Origin: Calycina herbarum | Lineage: Eukaryota; Ascomycota; Leotiomycetes; Helotiales; Pezizellaceae | DNA length: 64,000 nt | Reading direction: 5' to 3' | Assembly (NCBI GenBank): GCA_001414485.1 | Contig: LLEY01000033.1 | Location: 405,545 to 469,544, forward strand | In this document: positions 32,098 through 44,280 of the stretch, in pieces | How the letters are laid out: each line of letters starts with the position of its first letter | How positions within the stretch are numbered: the first letter of the stretch is position 1 | Notes under the pieces: model-generated | The model's database searches: none | What the model saw: the letters and a program-made list of their open reading frames with translations, nothing else | What the model was told of the DNA's origin: nothing | Made by a program: the position numbers and the translations under genes

Positions 32098-34171
32098 GTT
32101 CGATCTTGAATTTGTAGGCTTATTCAATATGAATAAGCCGAGAAGTTTGCAAGGCCAAAGTCAACAAGTTCAAGAATAACTTCTTTAAGATAGGCAACTT
32201 ATAGCTTTCACAACTAAAATTCACGATTTTAGCTGGCATGAATTGAGAATTCAAGTGTCATGTGGAGCTAGGAAGTCTGCAATGCCCCCCCACTCAAAAC
32301 TGGTGAATCAGGCTTGCGAGACTGCTTTTTAGACAAGGAGGGAGCTGTACAATGAGAGATAATTTTCGTCATACTTCTCATCCAGAGGCACAACCACAAG
32401 ATACCAACGCCAAATATTAGAAAAAGAATAGTTTTCTCTCCCTCTTCCGTCTCTTATAAGTCTAACGGCACATTTCTCACATCGGGAATTCGCTTCCCAA
32501 TTGAAAACTCCTACGCTGACTGGGGACGAAGTGAAAGAGGTGCCCCTTAAGCGATAAATGGCATGCGTTGAAACTTCTGAATGTAGAAGGGCACTAAGTT
32601 TCTCTTGTCAAGACAAGAGTTTTGGAGAGAAGGAAGAAGTAGAACTTGGGAGTAAGTAGCATCGTAACTCATCCGACAGAATTACTTATTTGAACTTGTG
32701 TACTTTTGGAGGGCATGAACTTCGACACTCGGCACTTGAGATCTTTCATTTGCTCTTGGGGTATTACGAGATGCACGTTGAAATCACATCATTCCCTCCT
32801 TTCAAGAATGCGTGGTTCTTACGCGGTTCCTATTGGTCAATAGGTCGTTTGTAAGCATGGGGAATGGTAAGGAAGTTACTCTTGCAATTGCAAAGGGGAT
32901 CCAGTCTTCCACTCATGATTTAGAATCATCTAACAGGATGCGATGAGATGTGGCCTGTGAAATACGAGTGCTGAGAAAACACAAGATTCTTATGTTGGAC
33001 ACCAATCACTCCCTCCATATCCACATGTCTACCGAGTATAATCTGCCCCCCCCCAGCTCATCAGCTTCCAGCAAAGGTCTCTTATTTTTCTATCTTTTTG
33101 TACTTTTATTGCCGCATTTGGGTAACTTGTGGAGATACTCCAGGTATGTTGGCCATTATGGCAAAATTATCAAATGAGCAGGCACCAAAAGTGACTGAAG
33201 GCAAGAGTGAAAATAAAGGGTTTGGGAGTAAACAATCTGTAGGCATATTTGATTAGCACAGTGAAAATGAAAAGAGAGGTAAGGGGGTGTCACTGAACTT
33301 ACCTCACTTCTCAAGCTCGGCCACATATCTCCCATCCTCGTTCCTAAACGACAAGCCCTTTGTCCCAAGTTTTCCAAGTGATTACCGGATTCTCAACGAA
33401 TGTTCAAAACGCAAGTCTCTCAATTCCTAGCCAAAGTTTTAGCAACCAACATTAAGCGAATATTGTGGAAAGGAGTCTTCGCTTACCACTCTTATGAATC
33501 AAAGCCCAAAGTCTTCTTTCAATCCACAGAGAAGCATCGAGAAAGTGTTTGTGTTTCGTGATGGAAGTGTTGTTGTGCTTTCTTGTAGCTTCCGTCGCGT
33601 TATCGTGGAGATTCATTATTTTTGCTGCATATCATGGTCTGCGAATCAATGATCGAAAGGTTGGAAGGGGATTCCCGAAGAACTCAAAATGTCGAAGTGT
33701 AGAGATGCAACTATCTTGGAAATATCCATTTTGAGGAATCAAGCTCCACTTCAATTTCTCTTCTGATATTTTATTCAAGTGCCAGCCTGGGGAGAACTAA
33801 CACCGAAAGCTTTGATTCGAGAGCTTCTTTCCTCCAGACTGTTCTTTCTCTTTTCGTTCATCCCATCTTGGATTTGGAGAGGTGTCGAGATAGGGCTACT
33901 GGATAAACTTCAAGAAAAGCTAATGAAGGGCAGTTGAATAGAAAGACGTAAGTTTGTTTGAAGCTTTGGGTTAGATCTCAACATGATGATAGCATCCAAG
34001 AGCCCACCGACTTCGAGAAAGCAAACTATCAACAAGTCGAAATTCTCACTCTCCCTCAAACAAAGGGGGGATCCTCAGAATACCCAACACCGATCTCTCA
34101 ACCGTCTTCGGCGAAACTAGGCTCCAAGTCACATCTCTCATTTACATCATTCGTCTCAATAATTAACAAGG
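32098..34171. other. Intergenic; no supported gene
   Basis: Only short frames without credible starts or splice context were seen. Confidence 0.5.
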
Positions 34172-34616
34172 ATGAGCGCATTCCCAGCCTCGGAACCCGC
34201 CCCATTTCCCCCAATAGCGATCTCATCCAGTCACTTTCAACAATACACAAACACTCGCCAATTCATTGTTGTAACTACACGAGTAAGTCGCCTGCATAAA
34301 ATGTGAAAAATCTGTCCAATTTCTGCAACTTGCAACCTATTACGCATTCGAAAAACAGGAAAGTTGGCATCCACAAAGATTGATAGAAAGGCCGGAGACC
34401 AATTCCACAAATGAGGACAAGACAAATGGCTCACCGGGCATACACAACGAAGCGAAGTGTGCACTCATTCAGACCCAGAACCGAAGTATACAACGCCGCA
34501 GCGAGCAGTCAAGCAGTTCCCTTCCCAAAAAAGCAAAAGTCATACACGGCACGGCTTACAGTCCCCTCTTCCCCGGTAAAACGTTCCCTGCGACCATGGA
34601 GAAAACTGAACAATAA
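34172..34616 (+). CDS. Small hypothetical protein, two exons
   Basis: The ATG at 34172 opens 37 codons ending at CGA|GTAAGT (34282/34283). A CAG at 34356-34358 then resumes the same frame at 34359 for 85 codons plus TAA at 34614. The product would have 122 residues: a Pro/Ala/Ser-rich start, a short strand-like QFIVVTTR, and a Ser/Lys/Asn-rich C-terminus with a basic SLPKKAKV patch that could be a nuclear signal. I do not recognise it. The intron is 76 nt with no strong branch site. The support is frame continuity across a consensus donor, which could be chance. Confidence 0.35.
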
Positions 34617-34921
34617 TAGCCCCGTAACGTCCCTATTTTCCTTTCCCAAAACAAACAAGACATTACGGAGATGCCAAAATCCGCGCCTTAGCGTTGAAAT
34701 AATGGCACTTGAAGTAGTACAGACAAGGCACTTCCGTCTGAACCGACGCTTTCTAATTCCCCAAGTTTATGAGATGCGCAAGCCCGCACATCATAATCAG
34801 GCAATTATCAGCTTCTTAAGGGAGAGCAGCAAATGAAAGGGTGTCAATCCAAACCGGTCGTCCTTCTAGACCACCGCGATTCCTGTGATCCTTACCCCAT
34901 CACGTAGATCTTGTGTAACTC

Positions 34922-35581
34922 ATGGCTCCGAGAAAAAACAACGATAGGGTTTCCCAAGGCGCCACCTCAATCATTTCCGGTATATGCTGTCATCTTCGGT
35001 GTATGTCAGCGGCTCTAAACGCCCACATGGACAGCTCATGTTTTCCACACACCACGCCGGTCCCTGCAGCAGATTCGTACTGCGGCCCATCATATGCATG
35101 GCACGCCCTAAATGAAACAGCCAGAGAGAAAAAAGAATCTAGAATCCCAGACAGCACGTTCCCATCAAATCAGGGGAGACAGTTCCGAGCTCCCCGAGGT
35201 GAACAAAGACACATCATTGACGGTATTTACCACGAAACAACCACACAGAGGTGTAATACCTCTACACCCGCCATGTACGCCTTCTTCTGTATGGCACTCG
35301 ATCTGGAGAGCTTCAAAAATCGTGTTCTCTTACTTCCCGTCCTCTTGTCAACGCGATGTCGTCGTGGAAGAAATCTCTCTAGTGTCACCGCACCAAAACG
35401 CACCCGATATGACAGCTCCCCCAACACACGAGAGCTCAAAGCCTCCTTGAGCACCCAAGGAGCCGAACTTCGGAGTCTGAAGCTCGGTCCGGAAAGCCGT
35501 TTCGAACGTAGAAGCCGACTTATGGCTCAAGGTTGTCGCGAGAACTACGTTTTGCTTGACCCGAGGCGCCGTAGACTCTGA
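34922..35581 (+). CDS. Hypothetical 219-codon ORF of doubtful status
   Basis: A continuous frame runs from an ATG at 34922 to a TGA at 35579-35581. The peptide is rich in Ser, Arg and Thr, has no recognised domain, signal peptide or membrane helix, and shows no splice-site structure. It is long for a chance frame in this base composition, but nothing else supports it. Confidence 0.22.
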   Translation: MAPRKNNDRVSQGATSIISGICCHLRCMSAALNAHMDSSCFPHTTPVPAADSYCGPSYAWHALNETAREKKESRIPDSTFPSNQGRQFRAPRGEQRHIIDGIYHETTTQRCNTSTPAMYAFFCMALDLESFKNRVLLLPVLLSTRCRRGRNLSSVTAPKRTRYDSSPNTRELKASLSTQGAELRSLKLGPESRFERRSRLMAQGCRENYVLLDPRRRRL

Positions 35582-37482
35582 AGACTCTGGAGCACAGATT
35601 GGTTCAAGTCATACTGACTGAAAAGATCAGTAATCGTCTTGTTGTCATGAGTCCAAACTGATTTTGACATTCCTTTGGATTCTTAGATTGATATGCCCAT
35701 TGTATCACTCACCGAGTTGTCGAGCTCGGAAGGCGGACTTTTGATATTATACTCTTTGTTCATTTCCTGCAAAAATTTTGTATTGAACATATTATCCGTA
35801 AAACATAAATTTTGAGACAGCGTAGCATTGGCCAATGATTGGTAAAATTGAGAAGAAACCCCCAGCATCTAGGTGAACGCAATACACTTACCGTCAGTTT
35901 GCCCACAACCTACTATTCCTACCTCAAAAAGCCAAACGAAATGTGCTATCATATCTCCGAATGATATCATCGCTCTGAACTGTCAATTGAGCCTTGCAAC
36001 TGTGCAATTGACATTTGATATATCCGGCGCGGCTCACAGGAGGCACAAGAAGTGTACACTTCAAGCTACAATTACACAACAACCTCCATTGCAACACCCC
36101 ATGAAGTACATTTACGAATTTACGAGTCATACTTCCATGGATCTGCGCTGTGGGTTCGAGGAGCTGGAAAATACCCAGAACCCATTTCTGTGTCTTTCCT
36201 CCCGTAAGCGCTACTCGAGGAGTTTCTGATTGCCCAAAACACTTCTTTATTTCATTTCTTGTCAACTTGATAAGTGAAGCTACCATCAACAACTTGTTGA
36301 TATTGTATGTGCAAAATCACTGCCGAGCGGAAGGGGAATTTCAAGATTCCGCTCGGGTTGAAAAATCCCAAAGAAAAAGGATAGGCGTCATTTAATCCCC
36401 GAAAAAACTGCTTCAGTTTGATACCTGGAAATAATCTCCATATTCGTCTGGCTTTGTTACCTCGACTTTCTCAAATGTAAAGAATTCAGATATGCAGTGC
36501 ATCCATTTTGACTTCAAACCCTAAAATGCAACTCTTATTGGCCAAAACATATTGTATCAATCCATAAAAGGTACACCTCATCTTATGTTGGACAAGCCAT
36601 GCTAGAATCGACGATCACCTGTTCTGGATTCGATCAGGGGAGTGGCTGGATATCTATATCATCGGGAATGTTGGCATGTTGGACAAATTCTGTCGATCGA
36701 GCGTTCTAGGCAGAAATACCCTAGCAATCATGAGGGAGGGGTGTAGTACTTATTGGAGGAGAAAGTAACCCGGCAATACAGCTGGAGCCGCGAAACGGTT
36801 CAACATTCAAACTTCAGCAAAGAAAGTAGTCCGCATGTGTAGGTTGATCGTACAATTTAATTCTCCGAACGATCTAGGGGCGTACCAGATTCCTAAAGAT
36901 GATGTGTCCCAGATGATCTCCGATTAACCCACCAAGTGACCAGAGCTTCGGGAAGCCTCATGGATTATTTGGAAATCCAAACGATGAGACCAAAAGGCAC
37001 GATCGTGGCACAACTCAAGTTTGGTCCCGAGCCCTTGTTCCTCACCCACGACTGATGCACAAGTGCAACTGAGATTTAATTCTCCGCAAAGATAGCATAA
37101 CCCGCCAAATACGACCCTGGGGAACCCATGATCCGCTCCATCGGAAACGGCTGAGGCGTGGACGTAAGTGAGATCCCGATAATTTGACATGCTTCAAATG
37201 TGATAGATGTAGGCGAATGCGTTCCCCCACAAAAAGCGCATCGAACCTTATCACGTTATTGTACATAGTCGCGCAAAGGTCCTGAACAGTTGAAGGAAGG
37301 AACTCGTTCCGCTTCCAACAGTAAATATTGAATTCTTGCGAGCTGAGCGTGAGGAAATCAGTGCGTAGAAAGGCCTCATTCCGTTTGCGTAACAACTGAG
37401 CCTCTGTTGACGGAGTATTTCCAAGTTCATCGCACGGAGGTGTCAAGGTCCGAGGTGAGTTGTATGACAGAGGAAGCAGAAT
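35582..37482. other. Intergenic with uncertain minus-strand open stretches
   Basis: A minus-strand frame at about 37042-37440 has a plausible-looking peptide (for example FNIYCWKRNEFLPSTVQD), but no ATG start in frame and no clear splice link to the small membrane ORF upstream. It could be an exon of an unresolved gene. The rest shows nothing. Confidence 0.3.
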
Positions 37483-37665
37483 TTAGACTTTCGTTCGCCA
37501 GGCATGAGGATGAGCTCCGTGGGTTGGCCCCAAAGAATCGTTCTCTTGCGCTCCTAATCCCGTGATAAACAAGAAGGCCATATAGACCATGATGACGACC
37601 AGACAGAGCGCAGTCACACAAGAGAGAATGATGAACAGGAGACCTTGACTCATTGTAAGAGCCAT
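37483..37665 (-). CDS. Small single-pass membrane protein, 60 residues
   Basis: The ATG at 37665 (GAAAATGG context) gives 60 residues with a long hydrophobic helix at about 8-34 (LLFIILSCVTALCLVVIMVY) and a polar His/Pro-rich tail. No family is recognised. Such micro-membrane proteins are often missed. A downstream minus-strand open stretch (37042-37440) could belong to the same transcript. Confidence 0.35.
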   Translation of the reverse strand: MALTMSQGLLFIILSCVTALCLVVIMVYMAFLFITGLGAQENDSLGPTHGAHPHAWRTKV

Positions 37666-39932
37666 TTTCGAAAGTCGGGCGGGTGGGCAGGCGGATAGTA
37701 AAGATCCCTGCTTATGGTGTTAGGAATGTCGCAGTATTTGAGGTGTACCTCTGACCTTGTGAGGTACCGGAAATGAAGAAACCAGGTACCGAGACGGAGC
37801 ACAAACAAAATTTATGAGGATGGTGTGAAGTGCGACGAGAAAGGGGGGGTAGTAATTTATGTTTTGCTTTCGTATTCAAATCCAGGTAGGTAAGTATACA
37901 ATGTATTGAAGGAGAGTAATAAAGCAAGCATAGGGAGGAAGGGTGAAGTGAGGATGAATTGACGGAGTAGTTTGCTGGAGAGGCTGTCAAAAGATTCCGG
38001 CTGGAGCTATTGCTTCAAGGGAAAGAGCGAGTGGTGAATTGGGCAAGACCAGTTGTTTAGGAAGGCACCATCAATATTGCCTGAACTTTCACACCGAAAA
38101 ACGTCCTGGGTCTTTAGAACTCTGTATTCTGCAAACATTGCAAAAATTTCGATTTCGCCATTAGAGCTTATTCCACACAGAACCGCCTAACCCTCATGAC
38201 TTAGGTAGGGACCATATCGCAAAACCCAAACCTCCCTGGGCTAATGGTTTCGTGGCGGGAGGTAGGTGTCAATTCAGAGGGGACCTCTGTAAGTCAAACC
38301 CAATTTCGTGTAGTCAACCTCGTTTGTATTGAGGGTGTTGAAAAACGATATCGGATGATCAAAACAGGGGTTTGAGCTGTGAAGAGACGCTTTAGGAAAC
38401 CCGACCTCGGGGGAACGCCGAGGTAGCCCTCTTCATGCCAATGAAACTCTGCGAACCCCTCAGTTGAAGTGTCGTTGCTTTTTACTCGGATAAGGGCACC
38501 TGTCAGCCCAAGCCCCTCGACCAGGCCCGATATCTAGCCGGGTTTTGCGGGATGTCCAGCTGCTGTCGGTAAGGGCCGGATACCCGGTGGTCGGCTTCCT
38601 AAGGGTTTTCAAAAAATGATACATCAACAGTCGGCTCGTGCCTTCCACTTGAGAGGCCCAGAAGGGTTGTTTTGAGAGGCATTGCCCACTCAGTCCCCCT
38701 GCTTCCAATCCTTCAAGCATATTCTTCTGCAACTTCAGATCCGGGAAGGGCCGGCTCCAATCCCTGCGATTCCGAGATCCCGTTCCAGCGTTGGAAAAAA
38801 TGCACGGTGATCTTCAAGTTGCCGTTCGGGACCATGACGAAATCCCGTCGACAGTAATAGCCTCTCCTCTTCGCCATGCTATGTTGACTTCTCTTGACCG
38901 CAATTTGGTGTGGCTTCGCGGCAAGATCTTGAGGACGAGGGCTCCAAAGATCCCGCTTGCTGCAATCTTACGGGATTAGTTGTACAATGGTAAATGTAAG
39001 CGCCTGCCCTGCTCCACGACAAAGGACTGCCCTGCACTTCAATAAGATGGCATCGTGGGAAAGCCTAGCAGTGCTCAAGAACCCACGCAACCATCTGCAG
39101 TCGTTGTGCCTCACGATGCAGCCAATGACACCCTATCCCAGCGCCATGCCACAGCGGTAGGAACAACGCCGTACACAGATCATGTCGTACTCGATACGTG
39201 GGAACACCTCCCCATCGGAGCACTGTATCCCATACCAGGTCGTCTGCTGCTGAACCATAGCCTTGGGTTGCAGCGTCGCAGCAGCCACTTCGCGACTGCT
39301 TACCCTTCTGAGCGCTCCTCAAAGTCGAAACCTACCCAAGGCTCAAGGTTATTGTCAACAAAGGTATTGTTGAAGGTGTGTCGAAGTCCTCGCTGCATGT
39401 CTTATGAAGTAATCCGTGTCATGTCTGGTAAGCCAGGCAATTCTTTCACGATGTCTGCTTTTCCCAAAGCTTCCCGAACCTTCGACCCCGTCTCGAGGCT
39501 CGATTCCAGGGTGATTGGCAGGCATCCACCCCTCCAAGTATAAAAATGGCCCTTTGGGCTGAAACGTATTTTTGTGCTTTTGCGAATGGCTTGCAACGTG
39601 CCACTCGGGGCACTTCCTCTATCTCAGTAGAGACAAGGAAGGACCCGTTCAAAAAAAGCATTCAGAATCCTATCAATGTGACCTTCACAATGTGTGCCCC
39701 CAAAGCAGAAGAGGCTCAACCAGAGCAGAAATGTCCCGCTATTTTGGTCAATGGTACTTCACCTCGTCTCACTTCCATCAATTCTCTCACAGGAAGTGCA
39801 AAGTGCCACTTGGATGTTTGTGTACCATCATTTCATCAAGGTTGTCGATCTCAGTACGCACCTTTGAGCGAAATAGGAAAGGGCAATTGAGATACAACTA
39901 ATGAAGAGTTGTGGTGCCTCTTGAATCCAAGA
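37666..39932. other. Mostly non-coding; promoter side of the velvet gene
   Basis: There are fragments of open frame on both strands, none with convincing structure apart from the short minus ORF at 38713-38877. Composition is less AT-rich than the neighbouring gaps. It may hold a decayed gene. Confidence 0.3.
38713..38877 (-). CDS. Short ORF (54 residues), possibly a gene fragment
   Basis: An ATG at 38877 runs to a TGA at 38713. The frame also stays open upstream of the ATG. The peptide (RRGYYCRRDFVMVPNG, then KITVHFFQRWNGI) looks protein-like with balanced hydrophobic and charged residues, but I do not recognise it. It may be part of a decayed gene in this region. Confidence 0.2.
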   Translation of the reverse strand: MAKRRGYYCRRDFVMVPNGNLKITVHFFQRWNGISESQGLEPALPGSEVAEEYA

Positions 39933-39940
39933 TATATAAA
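39933..39940 (+). promoter_or_regulatory. Probable TATA box of the velvet gene
   Basis: TATATAAA, ~290 bp upstream of the ATG and ~100 bp upstream of a probable 5'-UTR intron. Confidence 0.5.
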
Positions 39941-40039
39941 GGACTGCTTCAACCCAAATCTCAAGAAGCATCAACCAGCTTCCAAGTTCTCAATTCACAA
40001 GCCTGCAGCTCAAAAGCCCCTTTTAAAGCTTACAGCATT

Positions 40040-40111
40040 GTAAGTTCCCTGCCTTCAATAAGCGGTTGTCTCTGCAAGTTGGGATGAAAACTAACCAGGA
40101 AACTTGATCAG
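40040..40111 (+). other. Probable 5'-UTR intron of the velvet gene
   Basis: ATT|GTAAGT at 40040, a branch-like AACTAACC and GATCAG at 40111 fit a 72-nt intron in the leader. Confidence 0.5.
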
Positions 40112-40220
40112 GTTATAAAGGATCTCCCACTAGTCCACGCCATAGCACCTTAGAAAGGAGTCATATCCGACGAACCAATAGCCAACATTAGCCAACAAGT
40201 TCTCATCAGGTGATATCAAG

Positions 40221-40747
40221 ATGTTGAGCCTCGCTATCCACCCTCCTTCTCGCGCCAGGCCAGGTGTGGCTTTAAGCATGCCTGTTGCCGCTAGACTCGC
40301 TACCGAATACAACATCTTTGGGGAGCTTGCGCATATCTGGGCCGTTGCAACACTCATCCACAAAGATTCCGGGGAGACGCTATATGACCAGTTGGGCGGG
40401 CGGGTCGCTGACTCGGCACATCCATTGCCTGACAATGGCTCGACCGACCGGGCCTACTTCTACTTCCCAGATTTGGTCATCCATGAGCCTGGTCGTTACC
40501 GCATCCGAATTACTCTGATGCGAATGGACTACTCACAAGCTTCGTCGCCAGATGGTGTCGTGACGGTTTGCGAGTACGTCGATACCCACTCCATCACTGT
40601 CGAAAGCGGCGCCTCAACTCGTGTCAGGCCAAGTAAGTGACCCCAACTGGCGTTTTGACTGCTCCCCGCTAACTGGGTACAGATGCACAAGAAAGGTCCT
40701 TCTTGCGTGTGTTGAGGGACGACGGCCAGCAGGTCCCTTCGTTTTAA
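40221..40747 (+). CDS. Velvet-domain regulator, minimal form
   Basis: Two exons, 40221-40632 and 40683-40747 (GTAAGT donor, CTAAC branch, TACAG acceptor), code 158 residues. The whole protein is a velvet domain: IHPPSRARPGVALSMP at the N-terminus, LGGRVADSAHPL, then AYFYFPDLVIHEPGRYRI and RITLMRM, closing with ERSFLRVLRDDGQQVP. Velvet factors bind DNA as dimers and link development with secondary metabolism. This one has no extra activation or Pro-rich region, unlike VelB, VosA or VeA, so it resembles the short velvet proteins found in several ascomycetes. It may act by pairing with a longer partner. A TATA box and a leader intron are visible. The precise paralogue cannot be named. Confidence 0.88.
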
Positions 40748-41535
40748 ATTGACCGGAACATATGGGGGTGCAAATGACATCCATGAATTCAATGTTCCTT
40801 TGGTGTTTAGACGTAGATGGGAAGGATTATTATATCCAGGAGTTTCTGTTGATTTGTTGTGTTAGTTTCGTTCTGATGATTTCTTGTATAACGCGTGTAA
40901 TTGGGATTGGGTATTATCATACCAGGGGCTACTCGTATTCCGTGATGGAAAGGAAAGGAGATTTGGGCAACGGGACAAATTGGAAATGATTCATGGGAAT
41001 GGATGGGAAAATAAAGGATACAGGACAACGGGACAACGGGACCATGGCTTTCTTTCATTTTGATACTGGTTTGGGTTTTGGCCGAATATAATTTGACTTA
41101 CTTTGAACTCGCTCGTACATCGTGAATGTGTTACACATTTATCGTAATGTTTCTTCTGGAATTTCGAATTGGGTTGCTTGGAAAAGATGTTTCTAACTGA
41201 GGATTGAGAGCCGAGTCGTCTTAGTAGATTGGTGGGGTTCTTGAAGTAAGAATCTACTGCAAGAATTGTCTATCATCATGACTGTTTCGTTTGGTGAAGT
41301 AGGTAAAGAGGTGTTGTCTAGATAGCGCGGGGTAGAACTATTTATTGAGCCGGAAAAATAATATGCGGGGGGATCGAGATCTTTCCCAAATTTGGTAGCC
41401 AATCACAACCATCCAAAAGGCGGGGACACAAGGCTGAGAAGTCTGCAGATTCAGACCAGTCATAGCAATTGAGTCACACTCCACTGCAGCGCAGCCTTTT
41501 AAGAATCCCCCGCTCCCACCCCACCACATCATTTC

Positions 41536-43689
41536 ATGAATTCTCTTTTGCCCTCTTACCTCGCACGAGTAACACGACACAGACTTCGCCCACGATCCCC
41601 TCAGTTTTCGAACCCTCCTCGCACAACACGTACTTTTTCAACGCGCCTACCATTCGGGCAAACGTACGCCATGGAGGCCACCACCACCTCGTTGGCGGAT
41701 AAACTCTCGTCTTTGAGTCTCAAGGACCCCCTACCAAAATACGCCAATTGCTTCCCTGAAATCAACACGGTTGACATTTATCGAGCCCATCTCACATCCC
41801 TCCTGACCGAGGTCACTGGAGTCGACGCCAGTATCATATACCCCGCTCTACAATGGACGCAGACGCTGGAAAAGGGAGACTTGGTTCTGCCCGTACCTGC
41901 TTTGCGAGTCAAGGGCAAGAAAAAGCCTGCGGAACTCGCAGCAGAATGGATTGAGAAGGTAGTCTTGGTCTGTCTACATAAACTTGTCCCCCTGCTAACC
42001 CGCTCCAGTTTCCCGAATCTCCTCTAATCCACAAACCGACCAGCGCGGGCACCTTTCTACAATTCTTCTTCAAAGTCGACAAGTTAGCAGAGCTCCTGAT
42101 ACCATCCATACTCACCCGTGGCAAGGTTTTTGGGCAAAACCAATACATCGGCTTAAAGGACCCAGAGGATCCCTCGAAAGGTCGCAAACGAATGATTGTC
42201 GAATTCTCCTCTCCAAACATTGCCAAACCCTTCCACGCTGGCCATCTTCGAAGTACAATCATCGGTGGTTTCTTGTCAAATATATACGAGGCGGCAGGTT
42301 GGGATGTCGTTCGAATTAATTACCTGGGAGATTGGGGTAAACAATACGGATTATTGGCTCTGGGATTTGAAAAATATGGCAGTGAGGAAGAACTCAAAGC
42401 TGACCCAATCAATCACCTCTTCCATATCTACGTCGCAATTTCCAAGGATTTGGCTGCCGAGAAGGATGAGATGAAGGTGTTGAAAGACGCCGGAAAAGAC
42501 ACATCGCATATTGAAAATGAAGGGTTAGATGAGCAAGCTCGTCGATATTTCAAGGCCATGACAGAAAATGACGAGAAGGCTATTGAACAATGGGGACGAT
42601 TCCGAGAGTTGAGCATCAAGCGATATAAGGAGACATATGCTCGATTGAACATCCATTTCGACGACTACTCCGGAGAAAGCCAAGTAAAGCAGGAAAACAT
42701 GGACAAGGCGGCGAAAACATTGGACGAGAAGGGTATCACAGAGGAGTCTGAAGGGGCTTTAATTGTTGATTTCTCCAAACACATTGAGGGAAAGCCTGGG
42801 AAGAGTCTTGAGCGCCCAATTATCAAAAAGAAGGACGGCACTGCACTTTATCTTACCCGAGATATCAGTGAAATGCTTCAGCGTGTCGAAAAGTACAACT
42901 TTGACCACATGATCTACGTCGTAGCATGCCAACAGGATCTTCATCTTAAACAATTGTTCAAGATTATCGAGTTGATGGGTTACAAAGATCTCGCTAAGAA
43001 GGTTCAACATATCAACTTTGGTATGGTCTTGGGTATGAGCACCCGAAAAGGTAACGTCAAATTTCTGGACGATATCTTGCGAGACGTAGGTGAGAAGATG
43101 CACGAAGTCATGCAGAAAAACCAAGCCAAGTATGAGCAAGTTGAGAATCCTTTGGCAGTGGCCGATGTTCTCGGTATCAGCTCTGTCATGGTACAAGATA
43201 TGAGCGGAAAGCGGTAGGTTTCGCAATTCTCTTCATAGATTATGAATAATCACTAACACAAAGTCTAGAATCAACAACTATGAGTTCAACATGGATGCCA
43301 TGACGTCTTTCGAAGGAGATACTGGTCCATACCTTCAATACGCCCACGCCCGACTCTGCTCGATCACTCGAAAAGCAGGACTTTCCGTAGAAGAAGTCGC
43401 CTCTGCAAACCTAGGTCTTCTTACTGAGCCCCATGCTCTCAACCTGATCCGTGTTATCTCACAATACCCAGACGTCGTTCAAAACACACTGAAGACGTTA
43501 GAGCCAACGACTGTGCTTACATATTTGTTTAAGATGACCCACGCGTTAAGTTCGAGTTACGACCACCTTCGAATCGTTGGTAGTGAACAGGAGTTGATGA
43601 AGGCTCGTATGGCGTTGTATGACGCTGCCCGAGTTGTGTTGAATAATGGAATGCGATTGTTGGGCCTGTCTCCTGTTGAGCGTATGTAA
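41536..43689 (+). CDS. Arginyl-tRNA synthetase, dual cytosolic/mitochondrial starts
   Basis: Three exons, 41536-41958, 42009-43213 and 43269-43689, code 682 residues. It charges tRNA-Arg with arginine using ATP. Class I signatures are PNIAKPFHAGHLRST (HIGH box, His217-His220) and the MSTRKGN loop (KMSKS equivalent, about 484-490). A C-terminal DALR anticodon-binding region includes FEGDTGPYLQYAHARLCSI. The first 45 residues are rich in Arg/Ser/Thr with almost no acids, as in a mitochondrial presequence. A second in-frame ATG at 41671 has an ideal GCCATGG context and would give a 637-residue cytosolic form. One gene for both compartments is known for yeast-type ArgRS in several fungi. The junctions are all phase-consistent. 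Confidence 0.95.
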
Positions 43690-44009
43690 GGGAGAAAAGA
43701 AGATATCCGAATTGAGCGACTGCATGGGAAAATGGACGGACTGGATTTTAATTCGATATCTGGGTGGCGTTTTATAGAATACACATGGCACTGGGCTACT
43801 ATGTAGTTTGCAGAAGTAAAGCAGAAATTCAGAGAAAATTTCTGGCTATGGTGTGTTTCTCTGTTCGAAAGATTTCTTCTCTCTCTATTTTTTACCGCTC
43901 TGTCGCCCTTACTATACATCTTACCTTTTATCTCTTCATTGTTCTTGTCAATCTCGGTTCTACTTCTTATGCGGTTTCAGTTTGTGGACATAGGCTCGCA
44001 GAAGCCTCT

Positions 44010-44166
44010 GCTATATGTAGGTCAACTGCAAATAGCAACAGTAAATATCTTGTAAAAGACTGGCTATTGGTAGGTAACCTACGAATAGCACTAAAAGTAT
44101 CTTGCAAAAAGACGTGACTATTTGTAGGTGACCTACGGATAGCACTAAAAATATCTTGTAAAGCAA
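44010..44166 (+). repeat. Minisatellite, three ~53-bp units with internal dyads
   Basis: Units begin near 44010, 44063 and 44116, each reading 'ctatt-gtaggt-acctac--atagca' then 'taaa-tatcttg-aaa'. The GTAGGTNACCTAC core is self-complementary, so each unit can form a hairpin. It lies ~320 bp downstream of the ArgRS stop. Confidence 0.65.
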
Positions 44167-44280
44167 CAAAAGCGGCAGAGAATATCTCTCGCTGTTCCAT
44201 CTCGACCATTTAAGAGAATAGAAAGTATTGACCTAGAAACTTGGAATCATCGACTTCAATTGTCCCAATTATCTAGGTTA
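44165..44280. mobile_element. Degraded MITE-like repeat, copy C
   Basis: 'aaaagcggcagagaata' at its left resembles the TIR of copies A and B, and 'atcgacttcaattgtcc' near 44249 matches 'atcgacttcaattatcc' in copy B. Ends are not clean. Confidence 0.35.

Noticed and set aside
33958..34299. 113-codon plus frame overlapping the small two-exon gene
   Set aside because: Lacks an ATG; the alternative frame from 34172 has a consensus donor and phase-matched second exon.
35924..36292. Overlapping frames on both strands (118 and 122 codons)
   Set aside because: Neither has an ATG start nor a recognisable product; typical chance pair.
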